64,000 nucleotides of DNA from Verrucomicrobiia bacterium (GCA_026414565.1 JAOAIT010000018.1:1-64000), one strand, 5' to 3'; positions 9,574-18,949 are shown, counted from the first letter of the stretch. Program-made: numbers and translations. Notes: generated by a model from the letters alone, not told the origin.

Positions 9574-11799
9574 CTATGAGGCGGGGGACGGCGGGGGAGG
9601 CGATTCGCCGGGAAGTTTCAGGTCAGCCAGTTCGGGGTAAAGTTTTTTGACGCACTCAGGGCATAGGCCATGAGTGAAACGGGCCTCGGAGTGTTGTTGG
9701 AGATAGACCTCGATTTGATTCCAATAGCCCTGGTCATCCCGGATTTTTTTGCAATTGGCGCAAATGGGCAGAAGGCCGCTCAAAGTTTTGACATTATCCA
9801 GGGCCTCCTGCAGCTCGATGATGAGTCTTTCACGCTCCTGCTGGGCCAGGCGCATTTCGGTGATGTCGCGCACGACGCCGACGATTTTGACGGTTCCGCT
9901 TTGGGGCATCAGCACGGTGGCCGCTTGCTCGTGGAGGATGCGCACGCGTCCATCGGGCAGGAGAACGCGAAACTCGTGATCGAAGGTGCCACCCTCGTGA
10001 ATCAAGGCGGTGATGCGCTGGCGCAGAGAGTCGCGGTCTTCGGGATGGACCAGTTGATAAAAGTTTTCGCGGGTGGGCACGAACTGGTCCGCCTGGAGGC
10101 CGAGAATGCGGTAGGTCTGGTCGGACCAGAGCAGGTGTTGGGTGGTCAGGTCAAGCTCCCAACTGCCGACATTGCCGACGCGCTGGGCCAGTCTCAGGCT
10201 GGCCTCGCGTTCCTGCAAAGCCTGTTCGGTGTGCTGGCGCTCCACAATGTCGGCCTGGAGCAGCTCATTGGCGCGGCGCAATTCGCGGGAAGCCAGCCCG
10301 GCGGTTTGGAAGATGTAAATGAACCAGGCGGTGAGCACACCCATCACGGCGCCCCCCCCGAGGAATAGCCGCGGCAACAGGCTGAGCGAGCGCTGGACCA
10401 GCTCGCGGCGCGGAATGACCTCCAGCCGCCAGTAGGCACCTTCAAAATGGATTTCGCGGATTTGGGCGTAGCCATTAAAAACGGAGCGGGAAGCCGATGC
10501 CGCGGGAAAAACCAGGTGGTGCCGGCTGCGCATGTCGAGCAGGCGCATTTCAAAGAGCCCGGCCAGCCGGGACCAGTTGTATTGGGCGAGGGAAGCATAG
10601 CGGAATACGCCCACCAGCGCGCCTTCGTAGCGATCCTGCCGGTAAAGCGGCAGATAGATCAGGAATCCCAAGCCCCCTTGTTTCAACAGGAGGGACTCAC
10701 TGACGGCAGGCCGGCGGCGGTTCCGGGCCTGTTCCAGGGCCTGGCGGCGTGGGTCATCAAAGATGCCGGATTGGTTCAGGATGGCTTCGTTGCCCGCGCG
10801 GGGGACACACCAGCGGACGATGCCGTCGGGGTCCAGCCATTGCAGTGCCTGGACATCGGGATGGCGTTTGATGACCAGCCCGGCCAGGTGCTCAAATTGC
10901 GCTTGAGTCAGCGGGCCTTCGGCGATCCAGACGTCGGCCACAAACTGAAGGGCGGAGCTATAGTAACTAAGCTGATTGGTCCAGGAGGCGGCAGCGAGGT
11001 CGGCTGCATCGGAGCAGTTTTGGCGTAGGGACTGGCTTTCCTCGTTGCGCAGCGTCTGCCCAAAGATCAGGGCCACGGTAAAAACAGCCATGCCGCTGGC
11101 GATTGCCGGCAAGGGGGAGGGCCGCTCGGAGGAGGGAGGTTTTTTGAGGCGAAGCCAGAGCAGCAGGGTGACGTTGGCCAGAGCAAAGGCCAAAGCGGTG
11201 TGGAAGGCCATTAAATTGAAGCGGCCCCAGGCCTGGTCTGGCGCCAATCCCTGCGCAAAACCCACCATGGCGGCGAGGGCGATGGCGATCACCATGCAAC
11301 TCAGCACGTTGATGGAAATCACACAGGATTCCGGGAGGTTTTTCTGCGAAAGCAATCCTACGGCCAGACTGGTGAGCAGGAAGCAAAAACCTGAGCTGAG
11401 AGCGACGAGTGTGGGGGACTGGCTGCCTACGGGGGATTGCGGGGTGATCATCCAGTGATCTATTCCCAAAGAGATACCGCTGAGGTGCTGGAAAACGGTC
11501 AAGCAGCCCAAACCCAGGGGGAGGATGGCCAACAGGCGGGTCAGCAGGCGACGGTCGAAGGTTAGCGCCAGGAGTGCAGCCCCCAGGAAAACGAAAGCGA
11601 GGGCGGAATTGTAGGCCATGGGGACCCAATCGGTGCGCCAGTGGGTGAGGCGGTCGTTTTGCAGATGCCAGCCGGCCAGGGTCACCAACCCCAAAAGCAA
11701 CAGCAGGACCGACAATCCACGACTGATCCCTATACGCCAGCGCGGGCTCAGCCACGTCTGGTCCGGAGACGCTGCCGGATTGGTGGAATTAACGCTCAT
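9574..11799 (-). CDS. Membrane CHASE-PAS receptor with a C-terminal Cys4 motif and no kinase domain
   Basis: In this 741-aa protein, residues 1-250 hold about seven hydrophobic segments. About 255-470 is a CHASE-like extracytoplasmic sensor (LQFVADVWI ... VQALQWLDPDG ... GFLIYLPLY). A further membrane segment lies near 475-500, followed by a coiled coil (505-535) and a PAS/PAC domain (535-655) ending VGVVRDITEMR. The rest is only about 85 residues: a coiled coil, then LLPICANCKKIRDDQGYW and HGLCPEC (cysteines 680, 683, 713, 716). No H-box, ATPase, GGDEF or EAL domain follows. The C-terminal block is known from PAS and response-regulator proteins but has no settled role; metal binding or redox sensing is an inference. 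Its ATG at 11799 diverges from ptsI. Confidence 0.85.
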   Translation of the reverse strand: MSVNSTNPAASPDQTWLSPRWRIGISRGLSVLLLLLGLVTLAGWHLQNDRLTHWRTDWVPMAYNSALAFVFLGAALLALTFDRRLLTRLLAILPLGLGCLTVFQHLSGISLGIDHWMITPQSPVGSQSPTLVALSSGFCFLLTSLAVGLLSQKNLPESCVISINVLSCMVIAIALAAMVGFAQGLAPDQAWGRFNLMAFHTALAFALANVTLLLWLRLKKPPSSERPSPLPAIASGMAVFTVALIFGQTLRNEESQSLRQNCSDAADLAAASWTNQLSYYSSALQFVADVWIAEGPLTQAQFEHLAGLVIKRHPDVQALQWLDPDGIVRWCVPRAGNEAILNQSGIFDDPRRQALEQARNRRRPAVSESLLLKQGGLGFLIYLPLYRQDRYEGALVGVFRYASLAQYNWSRLAGLFEMRLLDMRSRHHLVFPAASASRSVFNGYAQIREIHFEGAYWRLEVIPRRELVQRSLSLLPRLFLGGGAVMGVLTAWFIYIFQTAGLASRELRRANELLQADIVERQHTEQALQEREASLRLAQRVGNVGSWELDLTTQHLLWSDQTYRILGLQADQFVPTRENFYQLVHPEDRDSLRQRITALIHEGGTFDHEFRVLLPDGRVRILHEQAATVLMPQSGTVKIVGVVRDITEMRLAQQERERLIIELQEALDNVKTLSGLLPICANCKKIRDDQGYWNQIEVYLQQHSEARFTHGLCPECVKKLYPELADLKLPGESPPPPSPAS

Positions 11800-11936
11800 G
11801 GAGTTGGGCTATGAGGACGAGCAACGGGTGGGACAGGCCATGAATCCCGTCCGTGGAGGCCCGGGCGGCGGAAAGGGGCACCTGGATAAGGTTTTGCTTT
11901 TCATTTTGGTGCAATGCTTTACGATGCCATCGTATC

Positions 11937-13715
11937 ATGGCTGGTTTGGCAAAGACAGGCGAAAAAGTGTTGCGGGGCATTCCTGCTTCGGGGGGGGTAT
12001 GCAGGGGCAAGGTGCTGGTGCTGGGCAGTCGTGAGCAGAAGGTGGCGCGCCTGGAGATGACGGAGGCGGACGTGCCGGGCCAGGTGGCGCGCTTCGAGCA
12101 GGCGCTGGTGCAATCCCGTCAACAACTCCTGGAGTTGCAGGAGCAAATTCGCGCCCGGGTGGGGGCCAAGGATGCGGACATTTTCACCGCGCATTTGTTG
12201 ATCCTGGAGGACCCGTTACTGGTGGACGAGGTCATGAGACTGATCACGGAAGAAAAAGTCAACGCCGAATATGCCCTGCAATGCGCCATCGATAAATACG
12301 TCAATGCGTTGGAGCAGATACAGGATGAACTGTTGCGGGAGCGGACGGCCGATTTGCGGGACGTCGGGGATCGAATTTTGAACAATCTGTTGGGCTGTGT
12401 GGACGAGCACCAGCTCAAACTGCTCACCGAGCCGAGCATAGTCATCAGCCATGATTTGACGCCATCCACGACGGCGCTGCTGGACAAGACCAAGATATTG
12501 GGATTTGCCACCGACGTGGGCAGCCGCACGTCACATACGGCAATTCTGGCCCGCAGCCTGCAGATTCCGGCGGTGGTGGCGTTGAAGACGGTGAGCCAGG
12601 AGCTGGCCACGGGGCAGCAGGTGCTGTTGGACGGCTACAACGGCCTGCTGATCATCAATCCTTCAGACCAGACGTTGTTTGAATATGGTCACCTGGTGCG
12701 GCGGCAGGTGACGCTGCAGGAGAAGCTGCGGGCCATACGGGATCAGCCGGCGGTGACGTTGGATGGGCATCGGGTGCTGTTGTCGGCCAATATCGAGCAA
12801 CCTGCGGATGTGGAGGCGGTGAAAGCGAGCGGGGCGGAGGGAGTGGGACTGTTTCGCACCGAGTTCATCTATCTCAATCGTGAATCCGCGCCGGACGAGG
12901 AGGAGCAATATCAGGCCTATTTGTCGGTGGCCGAGGCGTTGCATCCGGCGCCGGTCATCATCCGGACGCTGGATTTGGGGGGGGATAAATTTTTGACGCA
13001 TGTCAATGTGGGGCCGGAGACCAGCAGCTTTTATGGGTGGCGGGCAATCCGTTTCTGTCTGCATCGGCGGGATATTTTCCGGACGCAAATCCGGGCGATC
13101 TTGCGCGCCAGCGTGCGGGGGAATGTGAAATTGATGTATCCGATGGTTTCGATGACGCGGGAGATCGAGGAGGCCAACACGCTGGTGGCGGAATGCAAGG
13201 CGGAGCTGCGGGCGGAGGGGCGGGCATTTGATGACTCGATGGAGATTGGGGCGATGATCGAGGTGCCCTCGGCGGTGCTGGTGGCCGATGCCCTGGCCCG
13301 GCGGGTAAAGTTCTTCAGCATCGGGACGAACGATTTGATCCAGTACACGCTGGCGGTGGACCGGATGAACGAGCATGTGGCGCATCTTTATCAGCCCACG
13401 CATCCGGCGATACTCAAACTCATCCGGGAGACGGTGGAGGCGGCGCATCGGCAGGGCATCTGGGTGGGGGTATGCGGGGAAATGGCGGGCGATCCGGTGC
13501 TGGTGCCGTTGCTGCTGGGGCTGGGCGTGGATGAGCTGAGCGCCGCGCCCTCGGCGGCGGCTCAGATCAAGTTTTTAATCCGGCGCCTGAAGATGAGCGA
13601 GGCCCGGGAGCTGGTGGAATTTGCGCTGCAGAGCGAGGACGCGGGCGAGATTCAGGAACGCTCGCGCCAACTGGCCCGGAATGCGGCGCCCAGTTTGTTT
13701 GAGACGGAATTGTGA
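11937..13715 (+). CDS. ptsI: PTS enzyme I (phosphoenolpyruvate-protein phosphotransferase)
   Basis: The 592-aa protein transfers phosphate from PEP to HPr in the cytoplasm. The N-terminal swivelling domain has the phospho-acceptor region GSRTSHTAILARS (His200 in this numbering). The PEP-binding TIM barrel shows GVGLFRTEFIYL, LDLGGDKF, a block ending FFSIGTNDLIQYT and VCGEMAGDP. Length matches the family (about 570-590). The ATG at 11937 is chosen because the start GEKVLRGIPASGGVCRG is canonical, although the frame is open further upstream. HPr and EII components are not in the window, so it may serve a sugar PTS or a regulatory PTS. An ACGAT-gcc-ATCGT inverted repeat lies just before the start codon. 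Confidence 0.95.
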   Translation: MAGLAKTGEKVLRGIPASGGVCRGKVLVLGSREQKVARLEMTEADVPGQVARFEQALVQSRQQLLELQEQIRARVGAKDADIFTAHLLILEDPLLVDEVMRLITEEKVNAEYALQCAIDKYVNALEQIQDELLRERTADLRDVGDRILNNLLGCVDEHQLKLLTEPSIVISHDLTPSTTALLDKTKILGFATDVGSRTSHTAILARSLQIPAVVALKTVSQELATGQQVLLDGYNGLLIINPSDQTLFEYGHLVRRQVTLQEKLRAIRDQPAVTLDGHRVLLSANIEQPADVEAVKASGAEGVGLFRTEFIYLNRESAPDEEEQYQAYLSVAEALHPAPVIIRTLDLGGDKFLTHVNVGPETSSFYGWRAIRFCLHRRDIFRTQIRAILRASVRGNVKLMYPMVSMTREIEEANTLVAECKAELRAEGRAFDDSMEIGAMIEVPSAVLVADALARRVKFFSIGTNDLIQYTLAVDRMNEHVAHLYQPTHPAILKLIRETVEAAHRQGIWVGVCGEMAGDPVLVPLLLGLGVDELSAAPSAAAQIKFLIRRLKMSEARELVEFALQSEDAGEIQERSRQLARNAAPSLFETEL

Positions 13716-13767
13716 GGGCGGTCAAGATGGGAAGCGCAGGAAAAGCGGCTGATTCAATGAAAAACGC

Positions 13768-13796
13768 TTGTGAGCGGGACAGGCTGCCGATATTAG
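13768..13796 (+). promoter_or_regulatory. Putative sigma70 promoter of gltA
   Basis: TTGTGA (13768-13773), a 17-nt spacer and TATTAG (13791-13796) lie about 55 nt upstream of the gltA ATG. A clear AGGAGAG ribosome binding site sits 5-6 nt before that ATG. Confidence 0.45.
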
Positions 13797-13854
13797 TTTT
13801 TTGCACGACGCATTAAGCTGACTGAATACACAACCCCCAGACAGGAGAGCGCTC

Positions 13855-15144
13855 ATGAATAAAACGGCGACGCTGACGATTGATGATAAAACCTATACGC
13901 TGCCGGTGGTGGAGGGCAGCGAGGGCGAGAAGGCGATTGACATTTCCGCCCTGCGGCAGCAGAGCGGGTATATCACGTTGGATGATGGCTACGGGAATAC
14001 CGGCTCGTGCAAGAGCAAGATCACGTTTATTGATGGAGAGCGGGGCATCCTGCGCTATCGGGGGATTCCGATTGAGGAGCTGGCGGAGAAGTCGTCCTTC
14101 ATTGAGACGGCCTATTTGATCATCTACGGGGAGCTGCCGAATCGGAAGCAGTTGCAGCGGTTTTCGGATTTGTTGACCAAGTGCGAGAATCTGCACGAGG
14201 ACATGAAGTATCACTTTGAGGGGTTCCCCTCGACGGGGCATCCGATGGCGATCCTGTCCTCGATGATCAACGCGACGAGCTGTTTTTATCCGGAGGTGAT
14301 GAAGGGGTATGATCCGGCAACGTTTGATTTGATGGCGGCGCGGTTGATTTCGCAGGTGCGCACGATTGCGGCCTTTGCGTATCGGAAGGCGCACGGGCTG
14401 CCGATCATTTATCCCAAGCCCAGCTACAAGTACACGGCCAACTTTCTGCACATGATGTTCAGCGAGCCCTACCAGGATTACGAGCTGCAACCGGAGGTGG
14501 TGTGGGCGCTGGATTTAATTTTCCTGCTGCATGCCGACCACGAGCAGAACTGCTCGACGGCGACGGTGCGTTTTGTGGCGTCGAGCCGGGCCAATTTGTT
14601 TGCCTCGGCGGCGGCGGGGGTGTGCGCGTTGTGGGGGCCGCTGCATGGCGGGGCCAATCAGGCGGTCATTGAGATGCTGCAGCAGATTCACGACAGCGGG
14701 GATGATGGGCGCAAGTTCATCGAGATGGCCAAGGACAAGACGAGCGGCAAGCGGTTGATGGGTTTTGGGCATCGGGTGTACAAGAATTATGATCCGCGCG
14801 CCAAAATCATCAAGGCGCGGTGCGATCAGTTGCTCAAGGCGCTGAAATTGAATGATCCGCTGCTGGACATCGCCAAGCGTCTGGAAGAGGCGGCCTTGAA
14901 TGATCCGTACTTTATTGAGCGCAAGTTATATCCGAATGTGGACTTTTACAGCGGCATCATCATGCGTGCCATTGGCATCCCCATCGAGATGTTCACGGTA
15001 ATTTTCGCCATTGGCCGCATGCCCGGCTGGATCGCCAATTACAAGGAGATCATGGAGAGCGGCGACAGCCGGATTTATCGCCCGCGGCAGATTTATGTGG
15101 GGCCAACGATGCGCCCATATACTCCGTTGAAGAATCGGGGTTGA
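13855..15144 (+). CDS. gltA: Citrate synthase
   Basis: The 429-aa type II citrate synthase condenses oxaloacetate and acetyl-CoA, the entry step of the TCA cycle. It starts [21 protein letters not shown] like other long bacterial enzymes. It contains the active-site blocks [26 protein letters not shown] and [16 protein letters not shown], plus the C-terminal [11 protein letters not shown]. Length and N-terminal beta domain fit the hexameric NADH-regulated class, but regulation is not proven from sequence. A good AGGAG site precedes the ATG, and an intrinsic terminator follows the stop codon, so it appears monocistronic. Together with sdhCAB elsewhere in the window it supports an oxidative TCA cycle. 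Confidence 0.97.
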   Translation: MNKTATLTIDDKTYTLPVVEGSEGEKAIDISALRQQSGYITLDDGYGNTGSCKSKITFIDGERGILRYRGIPIEELAEKSSFIETAYLIIYGELPNRKQLQRFSDLLTKCENLHEDMKYHFEGFPSTGHPMAILSSMINATSCFYPEVMKGYDPATFDLMAARLISQVRTIAAFAYRKAHGLPIIYPKPSYKYTANFLHMMFSEPYQDYELQPEVVWALDLIFLLHADHEQNCSTATVRFVASSRANLFASAAAGVCALWGPLHGGANQAVIEMLQQIHDSGDDGRKFIEMAKDKTSGKRLMGFGHRVYKNYDPRAKIIKARCDQLLKALKLNDPLLDIAKRLEEAALNDPYFIERKLYPNVDFYSGIIMRAIGIPIEMFTVIFAIGRMPGWIANYKEIMESGDSRIYRPRQIYVGPTMRPYTPLKNRG

Positions 15145-15147
15145 GCC

Positions 15148-15173
15148 GCCGGCTGAATCAGCCGGCCATTTTT
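15148..15173 (+). terminator. Intrinsic terminator after gltA
   Basis: A GCCGGCTG / CAGCCGGC stem with a three-base loop is followed after two bases by TTTTT. It begins 3 nt after the gltA stop codon. Confidence 0.75.
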
Positions 15174-15258
15174 GCGGCGCCAGGGGGCGCGGAAGCGGCA
15201 GGAGCTTCCCGCCGGGCAGGGGGCGTTGCCCGGGAGGTTGGTGGGAGCGCCTGAGTGA

Positions 15259-15501
15259 TCAGGAGCGCGTGGGGTCCACGCTGGTTTCTGTTAGCAGAGC
15301 CGGGGCTGCCTCCCGCAAAACCGGGTCCGTCTGGGGGCCGGGGGCGTTCAAGACTGCCTGGCGCATTTGTTGAAACCACCAGTGCGCGCCGGGGAGACGG
15401 CGCTGGCGGCGGGGGGTGTGGCGCAGGTTGGCCGAGGAGGGCAGGCCCAGCTCCATTTGCCGGGCGTGGGAGCGGTACAGGTTTTTCATCGTCGTTTTCA
15501 T
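15259..15501 (-). CDS. Small basic protein with an LPGAxWWFxQMR motif
   Basis: Read on the minus strand this is an 80-aa protein starting MKTTMKNLYRSHARQMELGL. It continues with an Arg/His-rich stretch (RHTPRRQRRLPGAHWWFQQMRQAV) and a less ordered tail. I recall similar small Verrucomicrobia proteins with a basic patch followed by LPGAxWWF and QMR, but have no database support here. The composition (aromatic pair next to a basic cluster) is not what random GC-rich antisense frames give. In-frame Met codons also lie at 15549 and 15516; MKTTMKN is chosen because homologues remembered begin this way. Function is unknown. It lies alone in the gltA to GH5 interval. Confidence 0.5.
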   Translation of the reverse strand: MKTTMKNLYRSHARQMELGLPSSANLRHTPRRQRRLPGAHWWFQQMRQAVLNAPGPQTDPVLREAAPALLTETSVDPTRS

Positions 15502-15744
15502 TTTGACCGCCGCCATTTTGGGCCAGTGGGGTGGACATTTGTTGTCCAACCCTCAATTCTTTTATCGGCAAAGTGGAGGGGGACTTGAACAGGGGCCACG
15601 GTGCCGGGGGGCCAGGCGTATGCTGCCTGCCGGGTTCAAGGCGGGGGCGGGGGCGAAGGGGGAAGCGATAGCTCGGGCATGGCTGGGAAAGGGGAGGTTG
15701 ATTTGATGATGAAGGCGCGGGCGAACGTCCAACCCTAGCAACCT
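15502..15744. other. Non-coding remainder of the gltA to GH5 gap
   Basis: The interval 15145-15744 holds the gltA terminator, the small minus-strand gene and this remainder. The remainder is G-rich and carries several short open frames without family-like sequence. I see no convincing promoter, RNA gene or repeat in it. Confidence 0.4.
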
Positions 15745-17250
15745 ATGAACACAAGAACGTGTTGGCTGACGGGATTACTACTGTTAATGGCTGGCGGAGC
15801 CCCGGCGGCGCCGGATCCGCAGGTGGTGGGCGGAGTGGATATATCGAGGTGGCGTGGGTTTAACCTGCTCGAAAAATTCACGCTGCGCCAGAATGCGCCT
15901 TATGTGGAGGACGATTTTCGCTGGATTGCCGAGCTGGGATTTAATTACGTGCGGCTGCCGGTGGATTATCGCTGTTACGTTCAGACCAACAACTGGCTGG
16001 AGTTTCGGGAGGAGGTGTTGAAGCATTTTGACCAGGCGATTGCCTACGGGGACAAGTACAACATCCACGTATCCATCAATCTGCATCGGGCCCCGGGCTT
16101 TTGCATCAACCCCCCGGCTGAGCCGACCAATTTGTGGACGGAAGAGGCTCCGTTGGAGGCATTTGTAGCGCATTGGGTGATGTTTGCGCGGCGATACAAG
16201 GAGGTGCCCTCGTCCCGGCTGAGTTTCAACCTGCTGAACGAGCCGACGCGGCACACCCGGGAGCAATATCTGAAGGTCTTTTCGCGGGCGATCGAGGCCA
16301 TTCAGGCGGTGGATCCCCGGCGGCTGATCATTGTGGACGGAATGAATGTAGGCTCCCAGCCGGTGAAGGAATTTTTGCGCTATTCCAATGTGGTGCAGGC
16401 CACGCGGGGGTACCATCCGGGCACGATATCCCATTACCGTGCCAATTGGGTGCAGGGCAGCGATCAGTGGGCGGAGCCGGTGTGGCCGCCGGTGCCGGTG
16501 AATGGGATGTTGTACGGGCCGGCCAAGCCAGAATACCAATCGCCGTTGACCCTGCAGGGAAAATTTCCGGCCGGCACCAGGCTGGTGTTGCAGGTGCAGC
16601 AAATCTCGGTCAAAGCGCGGCTGGCTGCCAAGGCGGATGGAGAAGCGTTGGGTGAATTGCTGTGCGATCCGGGCGTGCAGAAACAGGATTGGAAAGTGTC
16701 ACCGGAAAGCCGGCAGTACACCTACCATGAGCCGGTGAATCCCTTGCGGTGGACGGTGACATTACCCAAGGCCGCCGAGGAAGTGACCGTGGCCAATGTG
16801 GAAGGGGATTGGGTGCGGCTGCGGGAGATTACCCTAACGCTTCCGGGGGGCAGGACCAACGTGGTGCGTCCGGATGCCCCATGGGGCCGGAAGCAAAGCC
16901 CGCTGCGGGTGGATGCCAGCGGCCGATTCCTGCCGCCAGCCGGCGTGTCCGCCGATCAAACGCTGCGGGATTTTCTCAAGCCCTGGGTGGAAATTCAGGC
17001 GGCGGGGCAGGGGGTGTTTGTGGGGGAGTGGGGATGCTTCAACCGCACCCCGCATCCGGTGGCTCTGGCCTGGATGAAGGACTGGCTGGAGTTGTGGAAG
17101 CAGCATCGGATGGGTTGGGCGTTGTGGAATTTCCGCGGGAGTTTCGGGATATTGGACAGTGGCCGGAATGACGTGAATTACGAGGATTTCCACGGGCACA
17201 AACTGGACCGGCAGATGTTGCAATTGTTGCAGCAGTATTTGAAGTATTAA
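15745..17250 (+). CDS. Secreted glycoside hydrolase family 5 protein (endoglucanase-like) with an inserted domain
   Basis: The 501-aa protein has a signal peptide (MNTRTCWLTGLLLLMAGGAPAA). The GH5 barrel starts GGVDISRWRGFNLLEKF. The general acid/base is Glu166 in FNLLNEP and the nucleophile is Glu428 in VFVGEWGCF; RGYHP is also present. The barrel is interrupted between about residues 260 and 395 by a beta-rich segment (VLQVQQISVKARLAAKADG ... VEGDWVRLREITLTLP) resembling a carbohydrate-binding jelly roll. It probably cleaves beta-glucan or a related beta-linked polysaccharide outside the cytoplasm. A GH16 glucanase follows 12 nt downstream, so the two are probably co-transcribed and cooperate. 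Confidence 0.88.
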   Translation: MNTRTCWLTGLLLLMAGGAPAAPDPQVVGGVDISRWRGFNLLEKFTLRQNAPYVEDDFRWIAELGFNYVRLPVDYRCYVQTNNWLEFREEVLKHFDQAIAYGDKYNIHVSINLHRAPGFCINPPAEPTNLWTEEAPLEAFVAHWVMFARRYKEVPSSRLSFNLLNEPTRHTREQYLKVFSRAIEAIQAVDPRRLIIVDGMNVGSQPVKEFLRYSNVVQATRGYHPGTISHYRANWVQGSDQWAEPVWPPVPVNGMLYGPAKPEYQSPLTLQGKFPAGTRLVLQVQQISVKARLAAKADGEALGELLCDPGVQKQDWKVSPESRQYTYHEPVNPLRWTVTLPKAAEEVTVANVEGDWVRLREITLTLPGGRTNVVRPDAPWGRKQSPLRVDASGRFLPPAGVSADQTLRDFLKPWVEIQAAGQGVFVGEWGCFNRTPHPVALAWMKDWLELWKQHRMGWALWNFRGSFGILDSGRNDVNYEDFHGHKLDRQMLQLLQQYLKY

Positions 17251-17262
17251 CCTGAAAAATCA

Positions 17263-18117
17263 ATGTTTATGCGAAAACACACACGCGTTTGGGCATGGGG
17301 CCGGGCCGTTGGACTGGCCTGCTGGCTGGGGACTCTGGGGTTGCAGGCGGCACAATGGGAGTTGGTGTGGGCCGACGAGTTCAACGGGACGGGACTGCCG
17401 GATCCGGCCAAGTGGGACTATGAAGAAGGGTGGATCCGGAATAATGAGCTGCAATATTACACCCGCGGGCGGCTGGAAAATTGCCGGCAGGAAAATGGGG
17501 TGCTGGTGATTGAGGGGCGCAAGGAGAAATTCCGCAACCCCCATTTTCGGCCAGACGCTGATCCCAAGAGCCGCAAATCCGGCCGGGAATATGCGGAATA
17601 CACCGCGGCAAGCATCAACACGCTGGGGAAGGCCAGTTTCCTGTATGGGCGGGTGGAGGTGCGAGCCAAGCTGCCCCAAGGTCGGGGGGTGTGGCCGGCG
17701 ATTTGGATGATGGGCACCAACCGGGTGACGGTGGGCTGGCCGCGCTGCGGGGAGATTGACATTATGGAATTTGTGGGCAAAGCCCCGACTAATGTGCATG
17801 CCACAGTGCACTGGTTTGGGGAGGGCAGGCACCAATCGCTGGGAGGAAAGATTGTGACGAATGCGCCCTACGATGGTTTTCATATTTACGCCGTGGAATG
17901 GTTTCCGGACCGGATGGATTTTTACTTTGATCATATCAAATATTTTACCTACCCCACCGACAAGGCCGGGGCGGGACCCGACAATCCCTTTCGGAAGCCG
18001 CATTATTTGCTGATAAATCTGGCTCTGGGCGGCTCCTGGGGAGGAACGATGGACGATGCCGTGCTGCCGCAGAAATACCTGATTGATTACGTGCGGGTGT
18101 ATCGGCAGAAGCCGTAG
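17263..18117 (+). CDS. Secreted GH16 beta-glucanase (laminarinase-like)
   Basis: The 284-aa protein has a signal peptide ending near GLQAA. The GH16 core begins WELVWADEFNGTGLPDPAKW and carries the catalytic signature GEIDIMEF (Glu164, Asp166, Glu169). Flanking blocks GVWPAIWMMG and YLLINLALGGSWGG are typical of beta-1,3(4)-glucanases of the laminarinase group, the likely activity, although GH16 also includes agarases and carrageenases. No extra binding module is present. It follows the GH5 gene by 12 nt, which suggests one transcription unit for glucan breakdown. MFM and MRK are both possible starts, two codons apart. Confidence 0.92.
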   Translation: MFMRKHTRVWAWGRAVGLACWLGTLGLQAAQWELVWADEFNGTGLPDPAKWDYEEGWIRNNELQYYTRGRLENCRQENGVLVIEGRKEKFRNPHFRPDADPKSRKSGREYAEYTAASINTLGKASFLYGRVEVRAKLPQGRGVWPAIWMMGTNRVTVGWPRCGEIDIMEFVGKAPTNVHATVHWFGEGRHQSLGGKIVTNAPYDGFHIYAVEWFPDRMDFYFDHIKYFTYPTDKAGAGPDNPFRKPHYLLINLALGGSWGGTMDDAVLPQKYLIDYVRVYRQKP

Positions 18118-18261
18118 GGGTGGCAGGAGAGGTGCAAGGGCGCGGCAGCTCAGGATTCCTGGGGCTCGTGGGGGGCAACGCGTGAGCAGGAGAGTGGTGA
18201 AGCGTCGAGGGGCGCAACTTTTTTTTCGGCTTGGTGTAGTAATCAAAGCAGGCGTATATTC

Positions 18262-18921
18262 ATGGCGGACATGATGTATTGGCGAATCATGGTGGGGATA
18301 ACGGCGGTCTTGCTGGCCGGCGTGGGAGGAGTGATGTCGCTTGATACCAAGGAGGAGAAGCTGCCCGGCAAGAGCATTACCGAGCGCAATGCCTTTAATT
18401 TGAAAGCGCCAACCCCGCCCGCTCCACCGCCGCCGCCGCCGCCGCCGGCGACGAAAGTTAATTTGACGGGGGTGTTCAGCATCATGGGGAATAAGCGGGC
18501 AATTTTGCAGATTACGGAGCCGGGCAAGAACAACTCCGAGTCGCGGATTGTGCAGGAGGGGGACAAGGAAGGGGACATTGAGGTGCTGGCGATAGACACC
18601 GTGATGGAGACGGTGCGGGTCAAGATTCGGGATCAGGAGAAGGAATTAGATTTCAAGAAGGATGGGATTGCTCCGCCCACGGCACCCGCGGGGGCATTTA
18701 CGATGACCAATCTGGTGGCCAGACCGGGTGTAACGGTATTGCCCGGGGGCGCTTTGAATGCCACGACCGGCACGCCGATGCCCGTACAACCGCCGCCGAA
18801 TCTGCCGCCGGGGGCGCTTTGGCGGCCGGATGGGACCGTGATCATGCCGGGGACAGGGGTAACCAATCCCGCAGGAGCGGCGCTGTACCAGCCGCCCACG
18901 CGCATCATACGGACGCCGTAG
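18262..18921 (+). CDS. GspC/PilP-like single-pass periplasmic protein
   Basis: The 219-aa protein has one N-terminal transmembrane helix (about residues 7-25) and ERNAFNL. A proline run (about 50-62) follows, then a compact beta domain (VNLTGVFSIMGNKRAILQI ... VQEGDKEGDIEVLAID ... VRVKIRDQEKELDF). It ends in a Pro/Gly-rich, probably unstructured C-terminus. A helix, proline linker and small domain with LxGVF...GxxRAIL resembles the HR region of GspC or PilP, which link inner-membrane platform and secretin. It stands alone, about 9 kb from the pil ATPases. A TATATT hexamer lies one base before the ATG, so translation may start at the ATG at 18271 or 18274 instead. The family call is tentative. 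Confidence 0.6.
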   Translation: MADMMYWRIMVGITAVLLAGVGGVMSLDTKEEKLPGKSITERNAFNLKAPTPPAPPPPPPPPATKVNLTGVFSIMGNKRAILQITEPGKNNSESRIVQEGDKEGDIEVLAIDTVMETVRVKIRDQEKELDFKKDGIAPPTAPAGAFTMTNLVARPGVTVLPGGALNATTGTPMPVQPPPNLPPGALWRPDGTVIMPGTGVTNPAGAALYQPPTRIIRTP

Positions 18922-18949
18922 GCGAGGGCCGGTTCCTACCAAACAAGAC

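Noticed and set aside
15145-15744. Possible RNA gene in the gap after gltA
   Set aside because: No tRNA, SRP RNA, RNase P or tmRNA consensus was seen; the only clear structures are the terminator and a minus-strand small gene.
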